Of a stretch of 64,000 nt of DNA, positions 52,747-62,016 are shown one piece after another (positions within the stretch are counted from its first letter, which is position 1; each line of letters starts with the position of its first letter). The DNA is from Fundidesulfovibrio putealis DSM 16056 (GTDB lineage Bacteria > Desulfobacterota > Desulfovibrionia > Desulfovibrionales > Desulfovibrionaceae). A program made the translations under genes and the position numbers. The DNA is taken from assembly GCF_000429325.1 (NCBI RefSeq), contig NZ_KE386885.1, forward strand, positions 585,958 through 649,957. Direction: 5' to 3'. The notes beneath the pieces were generated by a model that was not told the origin of the DNA, searched no databases, and saw nothing but the letters and a program-made list of their open reading frames with translations.

Positions 52747-52796
52747 TTTGGCGGCAGATCGGCCAGCCGCGCCTGGAGGCGCGAGTAGTCCGGCGC

Positions 52797-53060
52797 TTAC
52801 GGGGCTATCTGGATCAGCAGTTTCAAAACACCGGCAGAGGCCGCGATTTCCGTCGCGATCACCAGAAATTCCACCCACCTGCCCGCCTTGGGCGGAAAGA
52901 TGGTGGCGATAACCAGAAAGATCATGAAACTGAGGATTGTCGCCGCGATAAGCCCGCAGAAGAACAGCCCGAACTGGAGCGGGATACGAATGTGGTCCAT
53001 GGTTCCCAAAAGGTAAAACACCGCGAACGTCACCGCGTATGCGATAATCCGACGACCCAT
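52797..53060 (-). CDS. Small membrane protein with three spans
   Basis: The protein has 87 residues if started at ATG 53060, which has AAAGG about 8 bases upstream; ATGs at 53087 and 53093 would add up to 11 residues. Three hydrophobic spans occupy most of it (for example AYAVTFAVFYLLGTM and ATILSFMIFLVIATIF). No family was recognised. It is just right of the island and is divergently oriented to the CbrX/CbrA-like pair across a ~330-bp gap. Confidence 0.55.
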   Translation of the reverse strand: MGRRIIAYAVTFAVFYLLGTMDHIRIPLQFGLFFCGLIAATILSFMIFLVIATIFPPKAGRWVEFLVIATEIAASAGVLKLLIQIAP

Positions 53061-53318
53061 GAGCACGCCTTTCGTGGTGTTTTCCATGCTCATACCCGTA
53101 CCACCGGAAGCCGGGAAGTCAACCCTGAGGCGGATCGCGTCCACTCTGTCGGCGCGGGTGCCGCAGGTTTGGGGCAAAACCGCGTGGCGCGGTGATGGAC
53201 GCCACTCCGGGGTCGGCACGCCGCGCCTTCCCGGAACGCCCCTCCAGACACCGCAGAAAGCGCCGGACTTGTCAGTAGTGATTGAGCGCGCGAGCGTGAC
53301 ACTCCTTCGCATCGAGTC

Positions 53319-53348
53319 TTGGCAGGCCGGGCAAGATATGTGTATCCT
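53319..53348 (+). promoter_or_regulatory. Candidate promoter of the CbrX/CbrA-like operon
   Basis: TTGGCA (53319-53324), 18 bases, then TATCCT (53343-53348), 79 bases before the start of the small gene. The rest of the gap between the divergent genes (53061-53426) shows no other feature I can support. Confidence 0.4.
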
Positions 53349-53426
53349 GTCTGTTAGTGGCAGGGGGCCTTTCTGCCTGCGCTGATCGGGAAGGGTGCGC
53401 TCAAGAGCTTCGGTCGTGAGGGAGTT

Positions 53427-53699
53427 ATGCACAGGCGAGCCCGGGAAATACTGTCGTCTTCCGCTTTTCTTGCGTCGCTGGCCGTCGTCGGCCTGCTTCT
53501 GTTGTCCTGGCCCATGGTGACCGTGCTGGCCTCCATCGATTCCTTCGGGCAACTGCTCTCCCTGTTCATCGTATGGCTGGCGCTGGTGGTGGGCGGTTTC
53601 GTGTGGTCCCGTGCGCAGGGAAACAGCCGCGAATGTCCGGGTGAAGGGTCCGAAAACCCCGCCTGCGTCTGGCCTGCGCGCAAACGGGAAGGCCGGTGA
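53427..53699 (+). CDS. Small two-span membrane protein, CbrX-like position
   Basis: The 90-residue protein has two hydrophobic spans (about 12-34 and 42-60). Its stop overlaps the following kinase ATG by one base (TGATG). In Pseudomonas a small gene, cbrX, stands in the same place before cbrA. Similarity in position and size is visible; sequence homology is not established here. It may modulate transport or kinase activity of the symporter domain. Confidence 0.6.
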   Translation: MHRRAREILSSSAFLASLAVVGLLLLSWPMVTVLASIDSFGQLLSLFIVWLALVVGGFVWSRAQGNSRECPGEGSENPACVWPARKREGR

Positions 53700-56600
53700 T
53701 GTCCTTCTGGCTGGCGGTCTCGCTCCTGGGGGCCTACGCCCTGTGCATGCTTGGCGTGGCCCAGTGGGTGGAGCGCAGCCCGGCCCTGAAGGGCAGGGTG
53801 GCAGCCAGCCCCCTGGTCTACTCGCTGTCGCTTACCGTCTACATGACCGCCTGGACCTACTACGGCATCGTGGGGCAGGCGGCCAACAGCGGGCTGATCT
53901 TCCTGACGTCCTACCTGGGGCCAACGCTCCTGGTGCTCCTCTGGCCCATGATCCTGGGCCGCATCCTGAGGCTCAAGAAAGCGACCCGCATAACCAGCAT
54001 CGCGGACTATCTGGGGGCGCGCTACGGGCGGTCGCACCTGGTGGCGGGAATCGCGGCGTCCCTGGCCCTCATGGGGTCGCTTCCCTACATCGCGCTCCAG
54101 ATCAAGGCCGTGCTCTCCAGCCTCGCGGTGCTGACCGGGCAGGGCCAGCCAGATTCAGCCGGAGCGTCCTGGGCGGGGCCTGGCCTCATGGTTTTCATGA
54201 TGGCCTTCACCATAGTGGCCGGCGTGCGGCGGATAGACCCCACGGAGCGCCATCAGGGCGTGATCGCGGTCATCGCCCTGGAATCACTGGTCAAGCTCGT
54301 GGGTTTTTTGGCCGTGGGCGGCTTCGTCTGCTACGTCATGTTCAACAGCCCCTGGGAGATATTCCACCGGGCCCAGGCCGCGTCGCTGGGGCATCTGCTC
54401 ACCGTCGGAGGCGGCGAACAGGACTATCAGGACTGGGTGGGCCGGATGCTGCTCTTCATGCCGGTAATCCTCCTGCTACCCAGGCAGTTTCACGTGGCCG
54501 TGGTGGAGAACTCCGAGCCCCGGCACCTGCGCACTGCGGTCTGGCTGTTTCCCCTGTACATGCTGCTGATAAGCCTCTTCGTGATGCCCATAGCCCTGGG
54601 CGGGCGGCTGTTGGGCTTCGAGGCCCAGGCCGGGGACACCTTCGTCCTGCTGCTGCCGCGCCTGGGGGGCAACGCCTGGTTGTCCTTCCTGGTGTTTCTG
54701 GGCGGATTCTCCGCCGCCATGAGCATGATCGCCGTGAACACCATGACCATGGCCACCATGGTCACCAACGACCTGATCCTGCCCGTGGCGGCGCGGATTC
54801 CCCGCGCGGACTGGGTCCGGCGCAGCCTCCTGCCCCTGCGCTGGGCCGTGGTGGCTGTCTACCTTGGCTGCGGCTACCTGGTGCATCTGGCCATCGGCGA
54901 GGGGGCCATGCTGGCCAGCCTGGGCATCATGTCCATGGCTGCCGCCGCCCAGTTCACCCCGGCGGCCATGTTCGGCCTGTTCTGGCGCGGCGGCACCAGG
55001 GCCGGTGCGGTGGTCGGGCTCGGCGCGGGCTTTGCGGTCTGGCTGTACACCCTGGCGCTGCCGGCCCTGGCCAGAAGCGGCGTCATCGCACCCTCCTTCC
55101 TGGACGGACCCTTCGGCATATCCTGGCTGGCCCCGGAGAGCCTGCTGGGGCTCACGGCGCTGACCCCCCTCAACCACTCGCTGTTCTGGGCCATGCTCCT
55201 GAACACCGGCGGCTACGTCCTGGTTTCCCTGCTGAGCAGGCCCCGCCCGGAGGAGACGGAGATGACCCTCCTCTTGTTCGGGGCAGCCGACGGCGCGAGG
55301 AACGTGCGGGCCGGAGGAGAGTCGCCCCGGCACGTGCTCCTTGCGCCGCGCGTGGACGTGCTGGAGCAGCTGTTCCGGAGCTACCTCCCCCCGCAGGCCG
55401 CCAGTGAATACGTGGAAGCCTGCGCGAAGAGGGCCGGATGCTCAGGGCTGGAACTTGTGTCCGTCCTGGAACTGGCCGCGCTGTACGCCGAGGCGGAGAA
55501 AAGCCTGGGGGGCATTGTGGGCGCGGCCACGGCCCACAAGGCCCTGCTGGACGGCAGGCTCTACACCGCCCGCGACAGGGAGGAGCTCTCTTCGATCTAT
55601 GGCCGGGTGCTGGCGGACATGAAGGTGTCGCCCGATGAGCTGCGAAAACGGGTGGACTACTACCAGGAGCGCGAAGCGCTGCTTCTTGAGAGCGCCCAGG
55701 CCCTGACCGCCGCCAACCAGGCCCTGGAGGCCGAGGTGCTGGTGCGCAGGCAGTTCGAGCAGGAGGCGCGCAAGGCCGAGGAGAAATACCGCTCCATCTT
55801 CGACAACGCGGTGGAGGGCATCTTCCAGACCTCTCCGGACGGGCGCATCCTGGAGGCGAACCCCGCCTGCGCGCGCATCCTGGGGTACGAATCCCCGGCG
55901 GAGCTCATGGCCCACGTGTCCGACGTCAGGACCGGCATCTACGCCAAGCCCGAGGACCGCGAGCAGTTTCTGGCGTATTTGCGGACCAACGGGGTCGTCT
56001 CCAATTTCGAGACGCATTTTGTGCGCAAGGACGGCATGCAGGTGTGGATCACCATGCACGCCAAGGCGATACGCGGCGAAGACGGCAGTCTGGCGCGCAT
56101 CGAGGGCATCCTGGAGGACATCTCCGAGCGCAAGCTGGCGGAGGAGCGCATGCGCCAGGCCAACCAGACCGTGCGCGGCATCATCGACTCCATGCCCTCG
56201 GCCATGATCGCCCTGTCCGAAACGGGCCGGGTGGTCCACCTCAACCGGGAGGCTGCGGCGCGCTTCGGCAAATCCACCATCGAGGCGGAGGGGAAGCCTC
56301 TGGGGGAGCTGGTTCCGGGGCTCGCCTGGACCCTGGACCTGGTCGGCAAGGCCCTTGATTCGGGCGAAGCCCAGTTCAAGGGGCGCGTGGCGGATGATTC
56401 CGGGGTCGCGCGCCGCTACGTGGACGTGATGGCCTATCCGCTGGCCGGGCGCGGCGACGTGGTGCTGCGCATCGACGACGTGACCGAACGGGCGCGCGTG
56501 GAAGACATGATGGTGCAGACCGAGAAGATGTTCTCCGTGGGGGGGCTGGCGGCGGGCATGGCGCACGAGATCAACAACCCCCTGGGGGCCATCCTCGGGT

Positions 56601-57307
56601 CCGCCCAGAACATGGAGCGCAGGCTGGAACCCGGCCGCCCCCGCAACGAGGAGGCCGCCGCCCGCTGCGGCGTGACCGTGGAGAACGTGCGCTGCTACCT
56701 TCAGGACCGGGGCGTCCTGGAGATGGTGGGGCTGGTGCGCGAGGCCGGATTCCGGGCTTCCGAGATCGTCCGCAACATGCTGGAGTTCAGCCGCAAGAGC
56801 GAGGGGCGCATGGCCCTCGAGGACATCCCGGCGCTCTTGGAGAAGTCCGTGGAGCTTGCCGGGCAGGATTACGACCTGAAGAAGAAATTCGATTTCCGCC
56901 AGATCCATGTGGTCCGGGAGTTCGAGCCCGGCCTGCCCAGGGTGGAGTGCCGCGCCACGGAGATGACCCAGGTGTTCCTCAACCTGCTGCGAAACGCCGC
57001 CCAGGCCATCAAGGACGCGGACGTGGCTGGCGGCGTGCCGGAGATACGCCTCAAGGCGGCGCGGGAGGGGGAGATGCTGCGCATCGAGGTGGCGGACAAC
57101 GGCCCCGGCATGGACGAAGCCACCCGCAAGCGGGTGTTCGAGCCGTTCTACACCACCAAGCCCGTGGGAATCGGCACGGGGCTTGGCCTGTCGGTGTCCT
57201 ACTTCATCGTCACGGACAACCACGGCGGGCAGTTCAGCGTGGAGTCGAGCCCCGGCAAGGGGGCCAGATTCATAGTCAGGCTGCCGCTGACCCAGGCGGC
57301 CCGGTAA
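53699..57307 (+). CDS. CbrA-like hybrid: sodium/solute symporter fused to PAS histidine kinase
   Basis: The 1202-residue protein has an SSS transporter domain (about 1-520) with 12-13 spans and YMTAWTYYGIVGQA in TM2/3. A soluble linker region and two PAS-like domains (about 690-815 and 825-930) precede the kinase. HisKA carries H956 in MAHEINNPLGA, and the ATPase domain carries DNGPGMD, TGLGLS and GKGARF. The layout matches CbrA, which governs carbon/nitrogen use with CbrB. No CbrB gene follows; the nearest response regulator is at 63655. Whether it transports as well as senses is unknown. Confidence 0.9.
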   Translation: MSFWLAVSLLGAYALCMLGVAQWVERSPALKGRVAASPLVYSLSLTVYMTAWTYYGIVGQAANSGLIFLTSYLGPTLLVLLWPMILGRILRLKKATRITSIADYLGARYGRSHLVAGIAASLALMGSLPYIALQIKAVLSSLAVLTGQGQPDSAGASWAGPGLMVFMMAFTIVAGVRRIDPTERHQGVIAVIALESLVKLVGFLAVGGFVCYVMFNSPWEIFHRAQAASLGHLLTVGGGEQDYQDWVGRMLLFMPVILLLPRQFHVAVVENSEPRHLRTAVWLFPLYMLLISLFVMPIALGGRLLGFEAQAGDTFVLLLPRLGGNAWLSFLVFLGGFSAAMSMIAVNTMTMATMVTNDLILPVAARIPRADWVRRSLLPLRWAVVAVYLGCGYLVHLAIGEGAMLASLGIMSMAAAAQFTPAAMFGLFWRGGTRAGAVVGLGAGFAVWLYTLALPALARSGVIAPSFLDGPFGISWLAPESLLGLTALTPLNHSLFWAMLLNTGGYVLVSLLSRPRPEETEMTLLLFGAADGARNVRAGGESPRHVLLAPRVDVLEQLFRSYLPPQAASEYVEACAKRAGCSGLELVSVLELAALYAEAEKSLGGIVGAATAHKALLDGRLYTARDREELSSIYGRVLADMKVSPDELRKRVDYYQEREALLLESAQALTAANQALEAEVLVRRQFEQEARKAEEKYRSIFDNAVEGIFQTSPDGRILEANPACARILGYESPAELMAHVSDVRTGIYAKPEDREQFLAYLRTNGVVSNFETHFVRKDGMQVWITMHAKAIRGEDGSLARIEGILEDISERKLAEERMRQANQTVRGIIDSMPSAMIALSETGRVVHLNREAAARFGKSTIEAEGKPLGELVPGLAWTLDLVGKALDSGEAQFKGRVADDSGVARRYVDVMAYPLAGRGDVVLRIDDVTERARVEDMMVQTEKMFSVGGLAAGMAHEINNPLGAILGSAQNMERRLEPGRPRNEEAAARCGVTVENVRCYLQDRGVLEMVGLVREAGFRASEIVRNMLEFSRKSEGRMALEDIPALLEKSVELAGQDYDLKKKFDFRQIHVVREFEPGLPRVECRATEMTQVFLNLLRNAAQAIKDADVAGGVPEIRLKAAREGEMLRIEVADNGPGMDEATRKRVFEPFYTTKPVGIGTGLGLSVSYFIVTDNHGGQFSVESSPGKGARFIVRLPLTQAAR

Positions 57308-57478
57308 GTCCCGGCAACGGGCGGGGGGCAGACAGGAACCGCGTGGCCCAGCCCGGTCCGGGGATCGTCGCGGCTTTCGTGTCGCGTCCCTGGAAACATG
57401 GATCGATAGTCAAGTGTAAGTCAACTATTTCAGATTCTTGTGTTCGGCAGGCGATGTGTTGGTTTTGAAGAAGCCATA

Positions 57479-58921
57479 CTAGAGAATCGCTATGACGCTC
57501 ATGTTGCCGAAGGTCGTGGTTCCGAATCCGATGCCTTTGTCCTTCAGGATTTTCGTGATTTTCGTGATTTTTCCGAACACGACCAGCTTGCAGCCGGGCC
57601 TCAGAACCTCGGGGCGCGCGCCGAGTTCGTCGTATCTCGCCAGGGACGCCGATTCATACCCATAATAGAGAAGACCCCTGTGGATGGGATTTGCGTAGTG
57701 CGTGCCGTACGGTGAGTACGGAACGAAAACGCAACCCGGCTTTTCCGTGTTCAGGAGCGCGACGGTGCTGGTGAAATCGTGGCGCGTGGAAAATAACTCC
57801 CGCGACGAGCTATGGATTTGTACGAAAAACAGGGCGCATGACACGAGAATGGCCGCTTTTCTGGGGAGCCTGCTGATGCCGAAGAACAGGAGCGCGACGG
57901 CTGGAGCAAGAATGAACACAAAGTGCCTGGCCGTGTAGATCGGCTTCACGACGATGGTTATGAGCAGGATGGAATAGAAGCCCAACACGGTCCACAGCAG
58001 CAGTGCGACGAGGTCCGTCCTGGCGACGGGGAAGTGCCTGTCGCCCTCCGCCGGCTTGGGCAGGAGCTTTTGCGAGAACAGCGCGAGAAGGGAGATGACA
58101 AAGGCCGCACAGACGAGGGCCCCGATTTTGCCGTTGTGAAACAGGTCGCCCAGATACCATGAATACGGCGCGGGTCTGTCCATCCAACTGGCGGCGGGAG
58201 CGCCCTCAAGCAGGTATCTGAGGGGCAGGGCGAGCGCGATCGTCGCCAGCGCGATGGCAAGCGCAAAGAATCTGGTGAAGGGTGTTTTCCAGCTTTTGTT
58301 CAGGATCGAGAGATACGCGAAGTGGAAGAACTGCGACGCGAGAACAAGATAGCCATAGTAATGGCTGATCACCATGGCGAATGATGACAGGGTGTAGAGT
58401 GCTCCGCGCAACGTGCCTGGCGATTTCGTGCTCAGGAGATAGTAATAGTAGGATGCGCACGTGGTGCAGAACAAAAGGGTGTAGGGCCTGGCTTCCGCCG
58501 CGTTGTGGATGAAAAGGGGATTGACCGCGATAAGCGCGGTGGCGAAGCATGCCGTTTCAAAGTCGAACAGGTCCTTCATGAGCGCGAGGAAATACATGAG
58601 GCCTATGATGGAAAACACCATGGCCGGGAGCCTGAGCGCTAGGTGGCCGGTGCCTGCGGATGCGACGATCGGCTTGAGCACCAATTGATAGAGCGGGGCC
58701 GAGTAATCCGTTGTCTGGGCGAGGGATTTGAGGAAATCCATCTCGGAGACGATGAGCATGTAGAATTCATCAGCCCACAAGCTGTTGCTGATAGTTTTGT
58801 TGATTGCAAAGAAAAGGAAAAAAAGCAGTGATGCCGCCAGGATGCCTGGCGTAAAGTAAGTGTGGCATTTCACGGAGGGACTCCGGTGTGTATGAAGATG
58901 TCTTAGCTTATGTCGGGCCAA
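57479..58921 (-). CDS. GT39-like polytopic membrane glycosyltransferase
   Basis: The 480-residue protein has about ten to twelve spans. The first periplasmic loop ends NSLWADEFYMLIVSE, with D51-E52 as the acidic GT-C motif, and NAAEARPYTL is also typical of ArnT/PMT-like proteins. The C-terminal soluble domain is short. Codon use is a little less GC-biased than in its flanks. It stands alone between a convergent kinase gene and an HDOD gene. It would use a polyprenyl-linked sugar; no matching GT2 gene adjoins it. Confidence 0.82.
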   Translation of the reverse strand: MARHKLRHLHTHRSPSVKCHTYFTPGILAASLLFFLFFAINKTISNSLWADEFYMLIVSEMDFLKSLAQTTDYSAPLYQLVLKPIVASAGTGHLALRLPAMVFSIIGLMYFLALMKDLFDFETACFATALIAVNPLFIHNAAEARPYTLLFCTTCASYYYYLLSTKSPGTLRGALYTLSSFAMVISHYYGYLVLASQFFHFAYLSILNKSWKTPFTRFFALAIALATIALALPLRYLLEGAPAASWMDRPAPYSWYLGDLFHNGKIGALVCAAFVISLLALFSQKLLPKPAEGDRHFPVARTDLVALLLWTVLGFYSILLITIVVKPIYTARHFVFILAPAVALLFFGISRLPRKAAILVSCALFFVQIHSSSRELFSTRHDFTSTVALLNTEKPGCVFVPYSPYGTHYANPIHRGLLYYGYESASLARYDELGARPEVLRPGCKLVVFGKITKITKILKDKGIGFGTTTFGNMSVIAIL

Positions 58922-59173
58922 GACATTTCAATAACCGTGCCCGGAGCGCGAAGGCGTAAAAATGCTGAAATTACTCAGCTTGTTCTGTTAAATATTCGCG
59001 CAAATGGTGCAATTATCATTTAGTGATAGTTGAAGCATGATACATTCTTCCGGAGTGAGAGTTTCCTGTCGGCAGAGAAGGGAGGAAGTGGGAGGCACGC
59101 CATTTAGGAAGAGCAGATGGGAGGATGGCCGCGCAACGTACGAATTGCCCGGTCCTGTCGTTCGCGGTCTGGC

Positions 59174-60388
59174 TCAGCCCGGCGCGTCGAAGTTGCGCAG
59201 GGCCATCTCCTGCGCCTTCTTGATGTCTCGCGCCAGAGACGGGTGCAGCACGATCTTTTCGAGCCGCTGTCTGTCCACCAGGGAGTGGAAGGAGACGTGC
59301 AGCGGGTCCACCGGTTCCTCCGCCCCGCAGCTGAACACTCCCGCCAGTTTGTCCGCCAGAAACAGCGCCGCCAGATATTTCTGGGCCGATAGGTCCAGGC
59401 CGAGCGCGCTGCGGTCGGTCCAGGCCGCCGCGTGGTGGTGCTCCACGGCCATGGCGATGCGCGGCGGGAAACGCAGCTGGCCTGCTACCAGTCTGCCTGC
59501 TTCGGCGTGGTTGATCCCGAACAGGTCGTTCTCGTCTTCGATGGAGAAGCACAGGTCGTAGGCCAGGGTCTGGTCTTCGTCCCGGTCCACCAGGGGGGAG
59601 GTGGCGATGACGAACCGGCCGATGTCGTGCAGCAGGCCCATGGTGAAGAGCGTGGTGGGGTTCACCTCGTCGAAGGCCCTGGCCACGTGGGAGCAGCACA
59701 CGCTGGTGAAGGTCAGGTGTTCCCAGACCTGATTGAAGAACTGCTTGAGGCGCGGGTCCTCGATGTCCACCAGTTTGACCATGTGGTCGCGGTAGACCAC
59801 GTTGCGCAGGTTCACCAGCCCCAGGATCAGGATGGCCGTGGGGATGGAGCTGACCTCCCCGCGCAGGCCGAAATAGGGGGAGTTCACGCATTTGAGCAGC
59901 ATGGCCGTGAGGTGCTTGTTCTCGGTGATGATGTGCGAGAGCTCCGAGAGCCGGATGTTGGGGTCGCCCAGGGAGGCCAGGGTGGCGTAGCCGGTCTCGA
60001 AGTCCTTGAAGGTATTGTTGCGCCGGGCCAGGAGCTTGAGCAGCGCGGGCGGGACGACATGAGAGGGGGGAGCGTCCGCGCCGCCGAACTGCGGCGTTGC
60101 GCTGAAAAGAATCTCCAGGCGCTCTTTCAGGCCGGTGCGCCAGGCCTGCACCTGCTCTTCCAGGCCCTGCCGGGCCACGATGGCGGCCCCTTCTCCATGG
60201 AAATACTCGGCCCACAGGTCGGAGTGCCCGGCGTCCACGTCCTTGAGGGACATGTCCCCCCATTCGACGGAGTCCAGCGAAAGCTCGCCCGTATTCGGCT
60301 GGCGCGAGGCGGCCAGACGGTCCAGCGCGTTTTTGACGGCGAGCACCAGCCCCTTGAGGCCGATCATGGCGGCCAGATTATCCCACAT
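59174..60388 (-). CDS. HDOD-domain signalling protein
   Basis: The 404-residue cytoplasmic protein has a central HDOD (HD-related output) domain of about 200 residues. Motifs include SIPTAILILGLVNLRN, TMGLLHDIGRFVI and AVEHHHAA. HDOD proteins act as regulatory output modules, often in motility and c-di-GMP networks, and typically lack phosphodiesterase activity. About 110 residues at the N-terminus are of unknown fold. It is a single gene on the minus strand with a presumptive promoter in 60389-60582; the gap beside it (58922-59173) shows nothing. Confidence 0.87.
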   Translation of the reverse strand: MWDNLAAMIGLKGLVLAVKNALDRLAASRQPNTGELSLDSVEWGDMSLKDVDAGHSDLWAEYFHGEGAAIVARQGLEEQVQAWRTGLKERLEILFSATPQFGGADAPPSHVVPPALLKLLARRNNTFKDFETGYATLASLGDPNIRLSELSHIITENKHLTAMLLKCVNSPYFGLRGEVSSIPTAILILGLVNLRNVVYRDHMVKLVDIEDPRLKQFFNQVWEHLTFTSVCCSHVARAFDEVNPTTLFTMGLLHDIGRFVIATSPLVDRDEDQTLAYDLCFSIEDENDLFGINHAEAGRLVAGQLRFPPRIAMAVEHHHAAAWTDRSALGLDLSAQKYLAALFLADKLAGVFSCGAEEPVDPLHVSFHSLVDRQRLEKIVLHPSLARDIKKAQEMALRNFDAPG

Positions 60389-60582
60389 GCGCAGCGCTCC
60401 TGGGACGAGTGTGGCTTACAAGCGGCCGGATAAGCCTGGGAGTCGCGGCCAATGCACAGTCAATATCGGCGCGGCTTGAGGAAAAGTAAATCGAAATCCG
60501 CGATCGATCTATTGGCAGGCCGCGCCTCCAGGAGTGGAATAGAGTGGTTGTGCAAGGGACAGCCGAGTTCGTCAGGCTCGCG

Positions 60583-60798
60583 TCACTCCCAGAAGCGCCA
60601 CCAGGGCGTGCCGACGGGACGCTCGTCTCTCATCCAGTTGCGCCCGCCCTTGAAATTGATCTCGTGGCAGACAACGCCCGGCAGGCCCTGGGGCAGCGCC
60701 TCGCAGCGGGCCGTGGCGTCATGGTTCACGGCGAGGCCGCGCCAGCGGGGGTCTTCCAGGATGGATTCGATGTCGGCGTGGGTGAGAAAGTCGGACAT
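60583..60798 (-). CDS. Small Trp-rich hypothetical protein
   Basis: The 71-residue protein has a strong start: AGGAGG stands 6 bases before the ATG at 60798, so this rather than the longer frame to 60858 is the gene. It has no signal or membrane span. The C-terminus is unusually rich in Trp and Arg (RNWMRDERPVGTPWWRFW). Cys appears once in each half. No family was recognised. It is probably real because of its ribosome-binding site and codon pattern. Confidence 0.6.
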   Translation of the reverse strand: MSDFLTHADIESILEDPRWRGLAVNHDATARCEALPQGLPGVVCHEINFKGGRNWMRDERPVGTPWWRFWE

Positions 60799-60895
60799 GC
60801 TGTCCTCCTGCAATGAAGTTGTCATGTGAAACTTCAATCGGCAGAAGGTTCGGAACACTTTACGGTCGTGTGGCGAACAATCGGTGGGGGACGGT

Positions 60896-62011
60896 TCAGG
60901 GCGCGGCGAACAGGGCGTGCTGGTAGCGCTCCACGGCCTCGAAGATCACCACGTCGGGCTTTTCCGCCTCCACGATGTGGGGCTGGAAGCGGTGCTCCCA
61001 CAGGAACACGGACCGCTGGAATCGCTCCGCCAGGAAGGGGATGGCCGCCGAGGAGAACGAATCGCGGAACACCACCGCCTTGGGCAGCGTTGGGTCGCCG
61101 GTTTCGCGGATGATCATGTCCCGGCCCTTGAGCGTGGCCGGGTCCTTGTAGCCTTTGGGCTCGGCGGGTCTGGCGCGGTTGGGGGCCAGGGGGACCATGT
61201 CCAGGGCCTGCTCTCGCATGGTGGCTTCCAGCAGGAGCATCTCGGCCAGGTCGCCGCCGGGGATGTCGGATTCGCTCACCCGGTAGTCCTGGGGGCGAAG
61301 CGGGGGCATGGCCGGGAAGCGCTGGCGCAGGGCCTCCACGATGGCCGCGCTGCCCATGAACGCGCCCCAGCCGTTCCAGTGGGTGTCGGTCTTCCAGTAG
61401 GCCCGGCGCACGGCCTTGGCGTCGTCCAGGGCTTTGCGCAGATCAAGGAACGGGACGCCCGCCTGCCGCAGGGCATCGCCCAGCTGGTCCAGGCGCGTCC
61501 CGGGGGAGAGCTTGTGCAGCGACGCAGGCAGGAAGTCGCCGTAGACGCTGGCCTTGTTGGGGGCGATCACCACCAGCATGGCCGCGCCGCGCTCAGCCAG
61601 CCAGTCGCGGCGCTCACGCATCAGGGCCACGATGCGGGCCAGTTCCTCGGGCGGATAGTGCCCAAGCCCCAGCCAGTCCTCCAGGGCCATCTCCTTGGGG
61701 AAGAACAGCCAGCCGTCGCGGCCCAGGATCACGCTTGACGAGGGCGACTCCCGGAACAGGGCCAGCTTGATGATGTTGGCCGTGCGGATCATGGAGTCGC
61801 GGAAGGGAAAGGTCTCGCCGTAGGCGCTGGTGAGCTGCTTGGCGAATGCCTTGAAGTTCTCTCCTGCCAGGGAGAGCGGCGGCAGCGGGGTCTTGAGCCG
61901 GTTCTCCACCGCGCCCGGCCCCTCGGACACGCCAAGGAGCGCCAGCCCCTGCGGCAGCACCAGGGGCAGCAGCAGGAGCGTCACGGACAAGATGGCGAGG
62001 GCGCGTTTCAT
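60896..62011 (-). CDS. AlgJ/AlgX-like O-acetyltransferase (SGNH-type)
   Basis: The 371-residue protein has an N-terminal signal/anchor (ILSVTLLLLPLVLP). Its SGNH-like core has D209-x-H211 (KTDTHWN) and the nucleophile S318 (FRDSFS), the catalytic residues of AlgX/AlgJ. These proteins take acetyl from the MBOAT partner and place it on a periplasmic polysaccharide. Its stop is followed downstream by the 71-residue gene, and the MBOAT gene lies 5 bases upstream. Start ATG 62011 matches the family. Confidence 0.85.
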   Translation of the reverse strand: MKRALAILSVTLLLLPLVLPQGLALLGVSEGPGAVENRLKTPLPPLSLAGENFKAFAKQLTSAYGETFPFRDSMIRTANIIKLALFRESPSSSVILGRDGWLFFPKEMALEDWLGLGHYPPEELARIVALMRERRDWLAERGAAMLVVIAPNKASVYGDFLPASLHKLSPGTRLDQLGDALRQAGVPFLDLRKALDDAKAVRRAYWKTDTHWNGWGAFMGSAAIVEALRQRFPAMPPLRPQDYRVSESDIPGGDLAEMLLLEATMREQALDMVPLAPNRARPAEPKGYKDPATLKGRDMIIRETGDPTLPKAVVFRDSFSSAAIPFLAERFQRSVFLWEHRFQPHIVEAEKPDVVIFEAVERYQHALFAAP

Positions 62012-62016
62012 GACGT

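Noticed and set aside
52606-52878. 90-codon minus-strand frame across the right island edge
   Set aside because: It crosses the attachment copy, a terminator and the membrane-protein gene, and has no coding character.
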